Assembly: GCA_021777835.1 (NCBI GenBank)
Contig: JAJYDC010000015.1
Coordinates: forward strand, 1-64,000
From: Bacteroidota bacterium
Lineage (GTDB): Bacteria > Bacteroidota > Ignavibacteria > Ignavibacteriales > Ignavibacteriaceae
DNA: 64,000 bases
Reading direction: 5' to 3'
In this document: piece after piece, positions 10,346 through 19,538 of the stretch
Numbering within the stretch: the stretch's first letter is position 1
How the letters are laid out: each line of letters starts with the position of its first letter
Notes under the pieces: model-generated
The model's input: the letters and a program-made list of their open reading frames with translations, nothing else
What the model was told of the DNA's origin: nothing
Databases searched by the model: none
Position numbers and translations under genes: made by a program

Positions 10346-11079
10346 TGTCTGAATGGTTTATCGATTGGTTTAACTCGGATGATTACTTAACTGTATACAG
10401 ACATCACGATGAAGCAGAGGCAAGAAAATCAGTAGAACTAATCCTCTCAAATATTAAAATAAATCCAAATTCAAAAGTCCTTGATATGGGGAGCGGCGCT
10501 GGAAGACATGCACTTGTTTTTGCCGAAAAAGGATTTGTTGTTACGGCGGTTGATTTAAGCGAGTTCTTAATTAACTTTGCCAGAAAGAATGCAGCTAATG
10601 CAAAATTAAATGTTAATTTTGTACATGCTGATTTTAGAGTATTTAAGACTGGAGATAAATTTGATTTAGCCGTTAATTTATTTTCAAGCTTCGGCTATTT
10701 TGAAAAAGATGAAGAAAACTTTAGAGTTCTTAGTACCATATATAACACTCTTAAACCAGGCGGTTATTTTGTAATGGACTTTCTTAACAGGAATTATATC
10801 GAAAAGAATTTAATTCCTATTTCATTAGATGAAAACAAAGAGCGAACCATAATACAAGAAAGAAGGATTGAAGGAGATAGAGTTATTAAAGAAATTACAA
10901 TTCAAAGAAACGGCAGCATAAAGAGATATTTTGAATCTGTAAGGCTCTATCCCAAAGAAATACTTCAGGATGCGCTTTCTTCAATAGGTTTTGCAGAGAA
11001 AAGGATCCTCGGAGATTTTGATGGTAATAATTTTGACTTAGAAACATCACCACGAATTATTATTATTACTCAGAAATGA
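10345..11079 (+). CDS. class I SAM-dependent methyltransferase
   Basis: A 244-residue protein with methyltransferase motif I VLDMGSGAGRHA, an acidic residue ending the second strand (TAVDLS), and the motif III-like LKPGGYFVMDFL. The N terminus (WFIDWFNSDDYLTVYRHHDEAEA) is typical of a family of small-molecule methyltransferases common in this group. Substrate unknown. It is coupled to recR (TAATG) and to the next lipoprotein gene (ATGA). Confidence 0.85.
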   Translation: MSEWFIDWFNSDDYLTVYRHHDEAEARKSVELILSNIKINPNSKVLDMGSGAGRHALVFAEKGFVVTAVDLSEFLINFARKNAANAKLNVNFVHADFRVFKTGDKFDLAVNLFSSFGYFEKDEENFRVLSTIYNTLKPGGYFVMDFLNRNYIEKNLIPISLDENKERTIIQERRIEGDRVIKEITIQRNGSIKRYFESVRLYPKEILQDALSSIGFAEKRILGDFDGNNFDLETSPRIIIITQK

Positions 11080-11648
11080 AGTATTATGTTTTAATATTAG
11101 CGGTCATATTCAGTGGTTGTGATTTATTTACAACAAGGACTGCTGCGCCTCCTAATCAGCCTAGATCGAATTACCAGCAAGCAGTTACTCCCGATATTTT
11201 AATTCAAAACCTTGTTAACAGTCTTGCAGACAAGAATGTAGAGAATTACATTTCATGTTTTGCTGATCCATCATATTCTCAAAAAGTCTATACATTTACT
11301 GCATCGAGTAGTGCTCAATCACAATATTCTGTATTTTCAGAAGGCTGGGGAATTAAAAACGAAGAGCAATATTTTAATAACATGATATTAAAAGTCTCAG
11401 ATAATTTACAAGTCTCTCTAACATTTTCTAATACTTCAAGCAGTCCTCAGGGTGACAGTTTATTTTATACTGCTTCCTATTTCTTGAATGTACCGACTGG
11501 CGATCCTAACTTTCCTCCCAATTATCAGGGTAATTTGAAATTCAGCATGGTAAGGGACGCGCGTTCACTTTGGACAATTTATTATTGGCAGGATTCACAA
11601 AATAGTAACTTGCCTTCCTGGAGTGATTTAAAAGGGAGGACATATTAA
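11076..11648 (+). CDS. lipoprotein, probable NTF2-like fold (first of a related pair)
   Basis: A 190-residue protein with a short signal ending in a lipobox (VIFSGC, Cys at 15), then a Pro/Asn-rich linker. The rest alternates helix and strand in the way of NTF2/SnoaL-like proteins: LIQNLVNSLADKNVENYISCF, WGIKNEEQYF, paired strands, and LWTIYYWQD at the end. The next gene encodes a similar protein, so this looks like a tandem duplication. Function unknown; it is membrane-anchored in the periplasm or outer membrane. Confidence 0.75.
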   Translation: MKYYVLILAVIFSGCDLFTTRTAAPPNQPRSNYQQAVTPDILIQNLVNSLADKNVENYISCFADPSYSQKVYTFTASSSAQSQYSVFSEGWGIKNEEQYFNNMILKVSDNLQVSLTFSNTSSSPQGDSLFYTASYFLNVPTGDPNFPPNYQGNLKFSMVRDARSLWTIYYWQDSQNSNLPSWSDLKGRTY

Positions 11649-12150
11649 AAACCTTTTTACTATAATTATTTTTGCTTCGCTAATAGTTATAGGCTGCAAG
11701 AATCCTTTTGCTCCTGCTTTGGATAAAAGCTCAAATAATCCCTCTTCAACACTTTCAGATCAGACCACGGTTGACGGTGTATTCCAAAACTTTCAGTATG
11801 CCTATACGTTCAGAGATACCAGTATATACGGAGACCTTATAAGCTCGAACTTTGTTTTTACTTATCATGATTATGATAACGGTTACGATGTTTCCTGGGG
11901 AAGAGATGAGGAAATGAAAACTACTTATGGACTATTTCAAAATTCACAGAATCTAAATTTAATATGGAATAATATTGTCCTTTCGACTCAGGATTCTACC
12001 AGCGCAAATATCATCAGAGGTTTTAATTTGACTATTACATTTAGCCCGACGGACGTAGTGACCTTAAACGGAAGAGTAAATATGTCCTTAGTAAAATCAT
12101 CAAATAATAAATGGCTGATTACTAATTGGGTTGATGAATCAAACTTTTAA
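11644..12150 (+). CDS. lipoprotein, probable NTF2-like fold, apparent ATT start
   Basis: The obvious in-frame start, TTG at 11719, would remove the signal. The frame stays open upstream, and from ATT at 11644 it reads MKNLFTIIIFASLIVIGC, a textbook lipoprotein signal with lipobox VIGC. GGGAGG lies 4-5 bases before this ATT. No ATG, GTG, TTG or CTG fits the signal. The mature part (WGRDEEMKTTYGLF, later LVKSSNNKWLITNWVDE) parallels the preceding lipoprotein. ATT is a rare start codon; a sequencing error of ATG to ATT is the alternative. The gene overlaps the previous stop by 5 bp. Confidence 0.7.
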   Translation: MKNLFTIIIFASLIVIGCKNPFAPALDKSSNNPSSTLSDQTTVDGVFQNFQYAYTFRDTSIYGDLISSNFVFTYHDYDNGYDVSWGRDEEMKTTYGLFQNSQNLNLIWNNIVLSTQDSTSANIIRGFNLTITFSPTDVVTLNGRVNMSLVKSSNNKWLITNWVDESNF

Positions 12151-12188
12151 TATTGTAAATTAGTATCTATAATAATTTAAGATTAATT

Positions 12189-13052
12189 ATGATTTATTTT
12201 TGGGTCAAAGAATCATTCAAGCTTATCCGAAGAGCTAAAGCCTCTTTTTTCTTATCGCTCATTTCAACATGTATATCCGTATTGTTGATTTCGGCTTCAC
12301 TACTTTCTATTAAGTTATCCAATCAGCTGCAGAACGAGCTTAAACAGAATGTAAGTATTAATGTTTTCCTTAAGGATACGCTATCAAACAGTTCAATTGC
12401 CCAAATGAAATCTAATTTGTCGAAAAGAAGATACATCAACAGTATTAACTATATTGATAAAGATGAAGCTGCGAAAAACTTTATTAGAGAAACAGGCGAG
12501 GACTTTAGGAAGCTTCTGGATTATAACCCGCTTCCGGCTTCATTTACAATTACTTTAAAAGAAAATTATGTGGAGAAAGATTCTTTAAAAAGAGTAATTA
12601 GTTCTATATCTAAAATAGGGGGCGTTGACGAAGTAGTGTTCCAGCAGGAGTTTATATACAAACTGCTGAATTATTTGTCTAGAATCAGGAAGTATATATT
12701 CGCAATTACTTTTGTACTTTTATTTATATCAGTATACATTGTTTACAGTACTGTAAAGTTGATAGTAAACGCAAAATACGAGGAGCTTGAAACCATGAAA
12801 CTAGTGGGAGCAAAGCTGTCGACAATAAAAATGCCAATTATACTTAATTGCATTTTTATAGGCATGCTAGCAGGGCTTATAGCTTTGGCGGTATTCAAGG
12901 TTTTTCAATTTTACTTCAGTAACTTTATTCCATTTTACCAGACTCTTAATTTAAATGATCCAATGTATTTGATAATATTGCTTAGCATAGGACCTTTGCT
13001 TGGATTATTTGTTAGCATATTTTCGCTTAGAAAGATAACTCTTAAAATTTGA
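12189..13052 (+). CDS. ftsX: cell division ABC-type permease FtsX
   Basis: A 287-residue membrane protein: one helix near the N terminus (about residues 18-40), a periplasmic domain with the FtsX-type ISVFLKD-like NVSINVFLKDTLS segment, and three C-terminal helices with the ELETMKLVGA coupling segment. FtsEX controls cell-wall hydrolases at the division site. ftsE, normally just upstream, is not in the window. Confidence 0.9.
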   Translation: MIYFWVKESFKLIRRAKASFFLSLISTCISVLLISASLLSIKLSNQLQNELKQNVSINVFLKDTLSNSSIAQMKSNLSKRRYINSINYIDKDEAAKNFIRETGEDFRKLLDYNPLPASFTITLKENYVEKDSLKRVISSISKIGGVDEVVFQQEFIYKLLNYLSRIRKYIFAITFVLLFISVYIVYSTVKLIVNAKYEELETMKLVGAKLSTIKMPIILNCIFIGMLAGLIALAVFKVFQFYFSNFIPFYQTLNLNDPMYLIILLSIGPLLGLFVSIFSLRKITLKI

Positions 13053-13141
13053 AGTAATTCTTAAAATTGCTAATTTTCTGACAAGGATTCGGCGTCATGT
13101 CCTACTGAAATATTAAAAGGGAAATTCGAATACTTTCAGAG

Positions 13142-14737
13142 TTGAAATTCATAAAATTAGTAGCTGTAGTTATTTTACTTTCTTGCCAAGGGGATTTATT
13201 ATTTTCACAAAACCTCCCAAGTTATCAAGAAAGATATTTATCCGCATCCGGCGATTCACTCGCTCTTAAGAATTCTTATATACATACTCAAAACGGAAGT
13301 ATCGATCCTAAGGAATATATTTTAGGTCCGGGAGATAGATTGTTCATTTCGGTCTCAGGTATTCAAGAAATCAAATATGAATTGCTAATTGATCATGAAG
13401 GTTATCTGTTTATCCCCAAAATCGGGCCTGTAAATATTAAAAATCTATCCTTTGCATTAGCTAAAGAAAATATAACCGCCGCAATAAACAAATCTTATAA
13501 GAACGTCGATATTTTTATTTCATTAATTGAATTGAAAAGAGTTAAGACATCTCTTCTTGGAGATGTAAAGAAACCAGGTTCGTATATGCTTCCGGGAAAT
13601 TCGAGATTGAGCGATGTGATAATTCTTTCAGGTTGTATGACCAGTACTTCAAACTTTAGAGATATTGAAATAGTAAACACAGAAGGCATACATAAGCAAT
13701 ATGATATTTTAGAGTATTTAAGGTTCGGAGATAAAAATAACGATCCTATTCTGAAGGATGATGATGCAATATTTGTTGATAAGACGGATAAGATTATTTC
13801 AATTAACGGAGAAGTAAAATATCCGGGAGTATACGAATTTGTAAAAGGCGAAACAGCTCTTGATTTAATAAATCTTGCCGGTGGATATTTAACGGATTCG
13901 AGAATTGACACAATAGAAATAGTAAGGTTTGAGCCTGACGGTAAAAATCAATATAGCCTTTATTATTCGCGTAGTGACTTGATTAAGAGGAAAGTGCAGG
14001 TTAATTATAACGACAGGATTTTTATCAGAAAAATCCCTGACTATTATATTCCAAAATATGTAGAGGTAAAAGGCTGGGTAAAATATCCCGGATTGTATAA
14101 AATTGTCGAAGATAAGACCGCGCTAAAAGATATAATTGAAGAAGCAGGGGGCTTCCGAAAGGATGCTTCACTAAAGGAATCTACACTATTAAGAACTATG
14201 GGCACAGTTGAGCATGATCCTGAATATGAAAGAATAAAGGAAATCCCGAGAAAAGATATGACTGATGACGAGTATGATTATTTTAAAGCGAAGTCACGTG
14301 AAAGAACCGGCAGTGTAGTTGTTGATTTTTCGGAGCTTTTTAGGAATAATAATATGTCTGAAAATGTCATGCTCAAGAGAAACGATATTATAGATGTACC
14401 AGAAGCAAAGAACTATGTTACGCTTATTGGTCAGGTAGTTAATCCGGGTAATATTATTTATAAGAAAGAATTAAATGTAGATGATTATATCAAATTAGCA
14501 GGCGGATTCGGCTGGCGTGCAGTTAAAGGCGATGTAAGGGTAGTGCGATCTACAAGCGGAGAATGGATAGATGCCGGTAATGATATTCAGCTTAATCCCG
14601 GAGATGTAATTTGGATTCCGGAGAATACACCCTCACCGAAATTCTGGGACGTCTTTACTACCTCATTACAAATCGTAGGTGAAGTTGCCTCTATTATTGC
14701 CGCGACAGTTGCTATTATCGTAGCCTCGAGAAGCTAA
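13142..14737 (+). CDS. SLBB-domain polysaccharide export outer-membrane protein (Wza-like)
   Basis: A 531-residue protein starting at TTG, with a signal peptide (MKFIKLVAVVILLSCQ, cleaved around LFSQ). A Poly_export domain follows (YILGPGDRLFISVSG...), then several SLBB repeats marked by G.VKKPG, GEVKYPGVYEF, GWVKYPGLYK and GQVVNPGNI, and a C-terminal hydrophobic helix (residues about 508-528) as in Wza. It would form the outer-membrane channel for the polysaccharide made by the downstream genes. The next gene starts directly after its stop. Confidence 0.93.
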   Translation: MKFIKLVAVVILLSCQGDLLFSQNLPSYQERYLSASGDSLALKNSYIHTQNGSIDPKEYILGPGDRLFISVSGIQEIKYELLIDHEGYLFIPKIGPVNIKNLSFALAKENITAAINKSYKNVDIFISLIELKRVKTSLLGDVKKPGSYMLPGNSRLSDVIILSGCMTSTSNFRDIEIVNTEGIHKQYDILEYLRFGDKNNDPILKDDDAIFVDKTDKIISINGEVKYPGVYEFVKGETALDLINLAGGYLTDSRIDTIEIVRFEPDGKNQYSLYYSRSDLIKRKVQVNYNDRIFIRKIPDYYIPKYVEVKGWVKYPGLYKIVEDKTALKDIIEEAGGFRKDASLKESTLLRTMGTVEHDPEYERIKEIPRKDMTDDEYDYFKAKSRERTGSVVVDFSELFRNNNMSENVMLKRNDIIDVPEAKNYVTLIGQVVNPGNIIYKKELNVDDYIKLAGGFGWRAVKGDVRVVRSTSGEWIDAGNDIQLNPGDVIWIPENTPSPKFWDVFTTSLQIVGEVASIIAATVAIIVASRS

Positions 14738-15883
14738 ATGAATTATCACGATATTATATATATAATCCTTTTTAATAGAACTCCAATTATAAAAATTACT
14801 TTTACCTCAACACTTCTTTTGTTTTTAATATTGCTTTTTGTCTACCCAATTACTTATGATTCGAAAGCTACAATATTGCCTCCTGAGCAGAATAACCAAG
14901 TAGGGAGTCTGGGCGGATTATTATCTGGGCATGATTTAACTAATGTACTCACAAGCGGAGCATCTAATACAAATTCACAACTATTAGCCGAAATACTGAA
15001 GAGCAGGACTGCTGCGATTTATGTAGCAAACAAATTCAATCTTGTCAAATACTATAGTGTAAATAACATTTATGAGGCAGCAAAATTAATAGAAAAAGAC
15101 TTAAATGTTGAGGTTACAAAAGAAGGGATAATAAAAGTCGATGTTGAAGTTAGGACTAAGTTATTCCCGCTTACGCGAAGTGTGAAGGACTCAGCTAGAA
15201 GCCTTGCCGCGGATTTATCTAATGGTTTTGTTGAAGCTCTTGATAAAATAAATAGAGAAAAAATGTCTTCTAAAGCAGGCAAAGTAAGGCAGTATATTGA
15301 AACATTATTAAGTCAAACAAAAGCAAGATTAGACTCAGCCGAAATAAGTCTGACTGAATTTCAGAAGGAACATAAGACAGTCTCTTTGCCCGAACAATTA
15401 AATGCTTCTATTGAAACTGCATCTAAATTAAAATCTGATATTATTAAAAATGAAGTGGAACTTGGGCTTGCACGTACTAGTCTTAGAGAAGACAGCAAAG
15501 AAGTTCAGTCACTGAAGCAGAACCTATATGAACTTCAAAATCAGTACGCGAAAATGGAAGAGGGAAATGATGATTATCTATTATCATTTACAGATGTTCC
15601 TGACTTATCAAAAAGGCTAGCGTCACTTATTAGAGAAGTTAAGATACAAAATGATGTGTATCTCCTCCTTCAGCAGCAATATTATAAAGAGAAAATTCAG
15701 GAGAATCGTGATCTTCCGACAATCCAGATTCTTGATAAAGGTATATTGCCCTTAAAAGCCAGCAGTCCAAGAATTCTATTTTCAACAATTGTAGGTGCAA
15801 TGTTTTTCTTTTTACTTTCATGTTTAATTTTTATAATTGATGGGCGAAAAAATTATTATTATGTATCTAGAAAGGATAAATAA
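14738..15883 (+). CDS. polysaccharide co-polymerase (Wzz/GumC-like)
   Basis: A 381-residue protein with membrane helices near both ends (about residues 19-38 and 345-367) and a long coiled-coil periplasmic region rich in Lys/Glu/Gln (about 170-320). It opens with the Wzz signature of a basic/hydrophobic segment followed by [12 protein letters not shown]. It has no Walker motifs, so the tyrosine kinase of Wzc-type fusions is absent here. It presumably sets chain length between inner membrane and exporter. Confidence 0.9.
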   Translation: MNYHDIIYIILFNRTPIIKITFTSTLLLFLILLFVYPITYDSKATILPPEQNNQVGSLGGLLSGHDLTNVLTSGASNTNSQLLAEILKSRTAAIYVANKFNLVKYYSVNNIYEAAKLIEKDLNVEVTKEGIIKVDVEVRTKLFPLTRSVKDSARSLAADLSNGFVEALDKINREKMSSKAGKVRQYIETLLSQTKARLDSAEISLTEFQKEHKTVSLPEQLNASIETASKLKSDIIKNEVELGLARTSLREDSKEVQSLKQNLYELQNQYAKMEEGNDDYLLSFTDVPDLSKRLASLIREVKIQNDVYLLLQQQYYKEKIQENRDLPTIQILDKGILPLKASSPRILFSTIVGAMFFFLLSCLIFIIDGRKNYYYVSRKDK

Positions 15884-15885
15884 AA

Positions 15886-16830
15886 TTGTATAAACCAACC
15901 GCAGTTGTAACCGGAGGAGCAGGATTTTTAGGATCACATTTATGTGATAAGCTTTTAGCAGAAGGCTACAAAGTAATAGCAGTAGATAATCTTATTACCG
16001 GGAACACAAATAACATTGCTCATTTAATTGGTAATGAAAATTTTTCTTTTGTTAAGCACGACATAACAAATTACATTTATCTTCCCGGTAGAATTGATTT
16101 TATACTACATTTTGCATCTCCGGCGAGTCCGATTGATTACCTGAAACTTCCGATACAAACATTAAAAGTAGGTTCGCTGGGAACGCACAAAGTCCTAGGC
16201 TTAGCTAAAGAAAAAAAGGCACGGGTTCTTATTGCTTCAACTTCAGAAGTATACGGTGATCCGGTTGTTCATCCCCAGACTGAAGACTACTGGGGTAACG
16301 TTAATCCGATAGGTCCCCGAGGCGTTTATGATGAAGCTAAAAGATTTGCAGAAGCTATTACTATGGCTTATCACAGGTATCACGGACTTGATACAAGGAT
16401 AGTCCGGATATTTAACACCTACGGTCCGAGAATGAGACTAGACGACGGAAGAGCATTACCTGCATTTGTCGGTCAAGCGTTACGCGGCGAGGATATTACT
16501 GTATTTGGAGATGGCTCTCAGACAAGAAGTTTCTGCTACGTCTCTGATTTGGTTGACGGAATATTTAAGTTATTAATGTCTAATGAAGTTGATCCAGTGA
16601 ATATCGGCAATCCTTCCGAGATAACAATTAAGCAATTTGCTGAAGAAGTTATAAAGCTGACAGGAACTAAAAGCAAAATAGTTTATCAAGAACTACCTGT
16701 TGATGATCCAAAAGTAAGGCAGCCGAACATCGAAAAAGCTAAGAGGATTTTGGGATGGGAACCTAAAGTCGGCAGATCCGAAGGATTAAAAACTACTATT
16801 GATTATTTTAAGAAAGTCATTACTGCTTAA
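15886..16830 (+). CDS. UDP-glucuronate decarboxylase (UDP-xylose synthase)-like SDR
   Basis: A 314-residue extended short-chain dehydrogenase. It has the NAD loop [12 protein letters not shown] at the N terminus, [19 protein letters not shown], the catalytic YDEAKR and the [17 protein letters not shown] stretch typical of UXS enzymes. It likely makes UDP-xylose from UDP-glucuronate for the polysaccharide encoded here. The start is TTG (GTG and ATG are absent nearby), two bases after the previous stop. Confidence 0.9.
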   Translation: MYKPTAVVTGGAGFLGSHLCDKLLAEGYKVIAVDNLITGNTNNIAHLIGNENFSFVKHDITNYIYLPGRIDFILHFASPASPIDYLKLPIQTLKVGSLGTHKVLGLAKEKKARVLIASTSEVYGDPVVHPQTEDYWGNVNPIGPRGVYDEAKRFAEAITMAYHRYHGLDTRIVRIFNTYGPRMRLDDGRALPAFVGQALRGEDITVFGDGSQTRSFCYVSDLVDGIFKLLMSNEVDPVNIGNPSEITIKQFAEEVIKLTGTKSKIVYQELPVDDPKVRQPNIEKAKRILGWEPKVGRSEGLKTTIDYFKKVITA

Positions 16831-16835
16831 ATTAA

Positions 16836-18383
16836 ATGGACAAAAATTTCACGTCTACGTTAGCGGGCGCATCGATTCTATTGACTACCGTAGGCTTAAT
16901 AGGGAAGAGTTTAGGCTTTATTAGGGAAATTGTTTTTGCGGATTATTTCGGTTTAAATACAAGATATAATCTTTATTTAGTCGGAGCAGTCCTTCCGCTT
17001 ACAATCAACTCAATAATATTTTATATAACCCAAAATTATTTCATTCCTAATTATAATAAGCTAAAAGTAGAAAAGTCGGGTGCAGTAAAAGTATTAACGA
17101 GTTCAATATACTGGTTATTTACTGCAGGAGCCGCAGCATTATCTCTTTTACTATACTTCTTTTCAAGAGCAATCATAAGCTTTTATCTTCAAAATCAAAC
17201 ACCATTTGATATTGAAATAGCTCTTAATGTATTCAGAATCTTTTTAATAACAATTCCGCTTAATACTTCATCTGCAGTCTTAGCCGCTTATATGCAAGCT
17301 GAATTAAAGTTCAAATATCCCGCTTACTCGCAGCTGTTTATGAATGCCGCAGTCATCATACTGGTTATGATATTCGCAGTTAATGCCGGTGTTTATACAA
17401 TACCACTAGGATACGCAGCGGGCAGTTTATTTCAATTAGCATTCCTTCTAATTAAAAGCAGGGGCAGTGTTATACTTAATATAAAAGAATTATTTAGAAA
17501 TGAAGAAAAGTTTTTTACCATAAAGACTTCATTTATTATCATAATTATCATTGAATCAATAAGCCAGATGTTTCTATTTGCAGACCGCTATTTTTATAAT
17601 TCAGTAGATAAGGGAGGCATAGCTTCATTGAATTATGCTATGAATATATACATTCTCCCGGTTACTATATTTTCCTTAGCGCTAACTACAGCAATATTTC
17701 CGAAATTATCTTTGCTATATATTAGCAGCAGGACGGAAGATTTGCAGAATACAATTGATAATTTTTATAGTATAAACCTTTTGCTCTTTGTACCTGTCAG
17801 CGTCGTATTATTTTTTTACGGCAATTTAATAATAAGGATTTTATTTCAACGAGGAGAATTTAGTCCAAGTGATACTTTAATGACTTTTAATGTCCTAAGA
17901 TATTACACTCTAAGTCTAATATTTTATTCAACCTATGCAGTTATAAATAAATTATTATACAGTGCTAATTTAGTTAAAAGCCTTTTGGCTATTACTATAG
18001 CCGGATGTTTAATTAAAGCAGTTTTGAATTTTATTCTTGTTGGACATTACAGGCAAACCGGATTAGCAGTAAGTACAACAATAAGCTACCTCTTCTTCTT
18101 TGCCAGTGCCCTAGCTATTGCTTCCTTTAAATTGAAATTAAGCAACACTTACTTCTTTAAGGAATTGTTGTTTAGTGCGGCTAACACCTTATTAAGCATT
18201 TCGATAGCAAATATTTTGATTAGCAGTGACTTAATTAAGAGCCCTTTATTGAATGGAATTATTCGATTGGTCGTATTCTCAATTATTTATTCAATGAATT
18301 TCATAATAAGTAAGCATAACTCACTCAATCTATTTCAAGGCATACTGGGATATTTCAGGCAAAAAGAAGTTAAAGCCTCCTGA
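16836..18383 (+). CDS. MurJ/Wzx-type lipid-linked oligosaccharide flippase
   Basis: A 515-residue protein with about 14 hydrophobic helices. The N terminus (SILLTTVGLIGKSLGFIREIVFADYFG) is the MviN/MurJ family signature, and RGEFSPSDT occurs in the middle. Given its place between sugar-nucleotide and glycosyltransferase genes, it is more likely the polysaccharide-repeat flippase than the essential lipid II flippase; this is an inference. Confidence 0.88.
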   Translation: MDKNFTSTLAGASILLTTVGLIGKSLGFIREIVFADYFGLNTRYNLYLVGAVLPLTINSIIFYITQNYFIPNYNKLKVEKSGAVKVLTSSIYWLFTAGAAALSLLLYFFSRAIISFYLQNQTPFDIEIALNVFRIFLITIPLNTSSAVLAAYMQAELKFKYPAYSQLFMNAAVIILVMIFAVNAGVYTIPLGYAAGSLFQLAFLLIKSRGSVILNIKELFRNEEKFFTIKTSFIIIIIIESISQMFLFADRYFYNSVDKGGIASLNYAMNIYILPVTIFSLALTTAIFPKLSLLYISSRTEDLQNTIDNFYSINLLLFVPVSVVLFFYGNLIIRILFQRGEFSPSDTLMTFNVLRYYTLSLIFYSTYAVINKLLYSANLVKSLLAITIAGCLIKAVLNFILVGHYRQTGLAVSTTISYLFFFASALAIASFKLKLSNTYFFKELLFSAANTLLSISIANILISSDLIKSPLLNGIIRLVVFSIIYSMNFIISKHNSLNLFQGILGYFRQKEVKAS

Positions 18384-18392
18384 GATTCTGTT

Positions 18393-19535
18393 ATGATAGA
18401 ATTCTCAAAATATATTAAAGAAGAATCGGTAGCGGGAAATATTATAAGTATCGTCTTAGGTTGCTTATTTAAGATAATTAGAATTAAGATGTTGCTATCA
18501 GGAGATACGAACTCTAAAGTAGTTATTATTTCATTAAACAAACTTGGTGATACGGTCTTTACGATTCCAGCAGTCAAAACAATAAGAAGCTATTATGATG
18601 AACCTCCCATTATTGTATGCTATGCTGAATCAAAATTAGTCTATCAACTTGTATTTGATGATCTTCAATATGTCATACTAAAAAATGATGATTTCTACTT
18701 TAACGGAAGAATATCAAAAACAATAAATAGGGAAATTGTAAATGAACTAAGGGCAGGTATCATCATTGACTTGACATGCTCTATTAAATCAGCATCTATT
18801 ATTTTTAACAGCACGGCAAAAGAAATTATCGGCAGTAACGATAAATATTTTAGTGCGCTTTATACTAAATATATTCCAGCCAGGAAACTTCCTAATCTTG
18901 TAGATAAATATTTAGATATCGCTAATAAAAAATGCAATGCCTTCCATGAAATTGAATCGAATGAATACGAAGATGAAAATAATAACGACGGTTATATCTT
19001 AATTCATCCATTTGCGGGTTGGAAAGCAAAGGAGTGGGGTTTTAATAAGTTTATAGAAGTTACTCAAAGATTGAGTTCTAATTATAAATGTAAACTTATA
19101 ATTCCCGCAAAATTATTCAATGAAGCAATGGCAGAGAAACTAAATACTTTAAGGATTTCTTATATAATTACGTACAAACTGGAAAAGTTGATCGAAGCAA
19201 TCAAAGGATGTTCTGCTATAATCGGAAACGACTCAGGAGCAATATATATAGCAAGTATCTTAGGTAAAGCAACATTTACAATTTACGGTCCTACTAATCC
19301 ATCATACAGCTTACCTAATGGTGATAGGCATGCTTTTGTAAAGAAGCAGATAAAATGTTCTCCTGAAGTAAATAAACAGTATTGCAATAAAGATGCAGGC
19401 AGGCGATGCTCGTATTTTGAATGTATGGAGCTGTTGCCTGTCCATGAAGTAATGCACAAAGTAGATTTATTCTTAAGTAGTGTTAACGTTCCTAGGAATG
19501 TTTCTAATAAATTAATAGTAAATATTGAAGATTAA
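18393..19535 (+). CDS. glycosyltransferase family 9 (heptosyltransferase-like)
   Basis: A 380-residue GT-B enzyme. VVIISLNKLGDTVFTIPAVKTIR near residue 43 is the GT9 N-terminal loop, and IHPFAGWKAKEWGFNKF begins the second domain. IIGNDSGAIYIASILGKATFTIYGPT is the donor-binding motif. There is a Cys-rich stretch near the C terminus (CSPEV...YC...CSYFEC), common in the family. It transfers a sugar, probably during repeat-unit or core assembly. Confidence 0.9.
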   Translation: MIEFSKYIKEESVAGNIISIVLGCLFKIIRIKMLLSGDTNSKVVIISLNKLGDTVFTIPAVKTIRSYYDEPPIIVCYAESKLVYQLVFDDLQYVILKNDDFYFNGRISKTINREIVNELRAGIIIDLTCSIKSASIIFNSTAKEIIGSNDKYFSALYTKYIPARKLPNLVDKYLDIANKKCNAFHEIESNEYEDENNNDGYILIHPFAGWKAKEWGFNKFIEVTQRLSSNYKCKLIIPAKLFNEAMAEKLNTLRISYIITYKLEKLIEAIKGCSAIIGNDSGAIYIASILGKATFTIYGPTNPSYSLPNGDRHAFVKKQIKCSPEVNKQYCNKDAGRRCSYFECMELLPVHEVMHKVDLFLSSVNVPRNVSNKLIVNIED

Positions 19536-19538
19536 GCT

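Noticed and set aside
13495-13911. 138-codon ORF opposite the SLBB exporter gene
   Set aside because: Shadow of a well-supported gene.
16836-18383. Calling this gene murJ outright
   Set aside because: The family match is good, but the polysaccharide context makes a Wzx role at least as likely, so no symbol was given.
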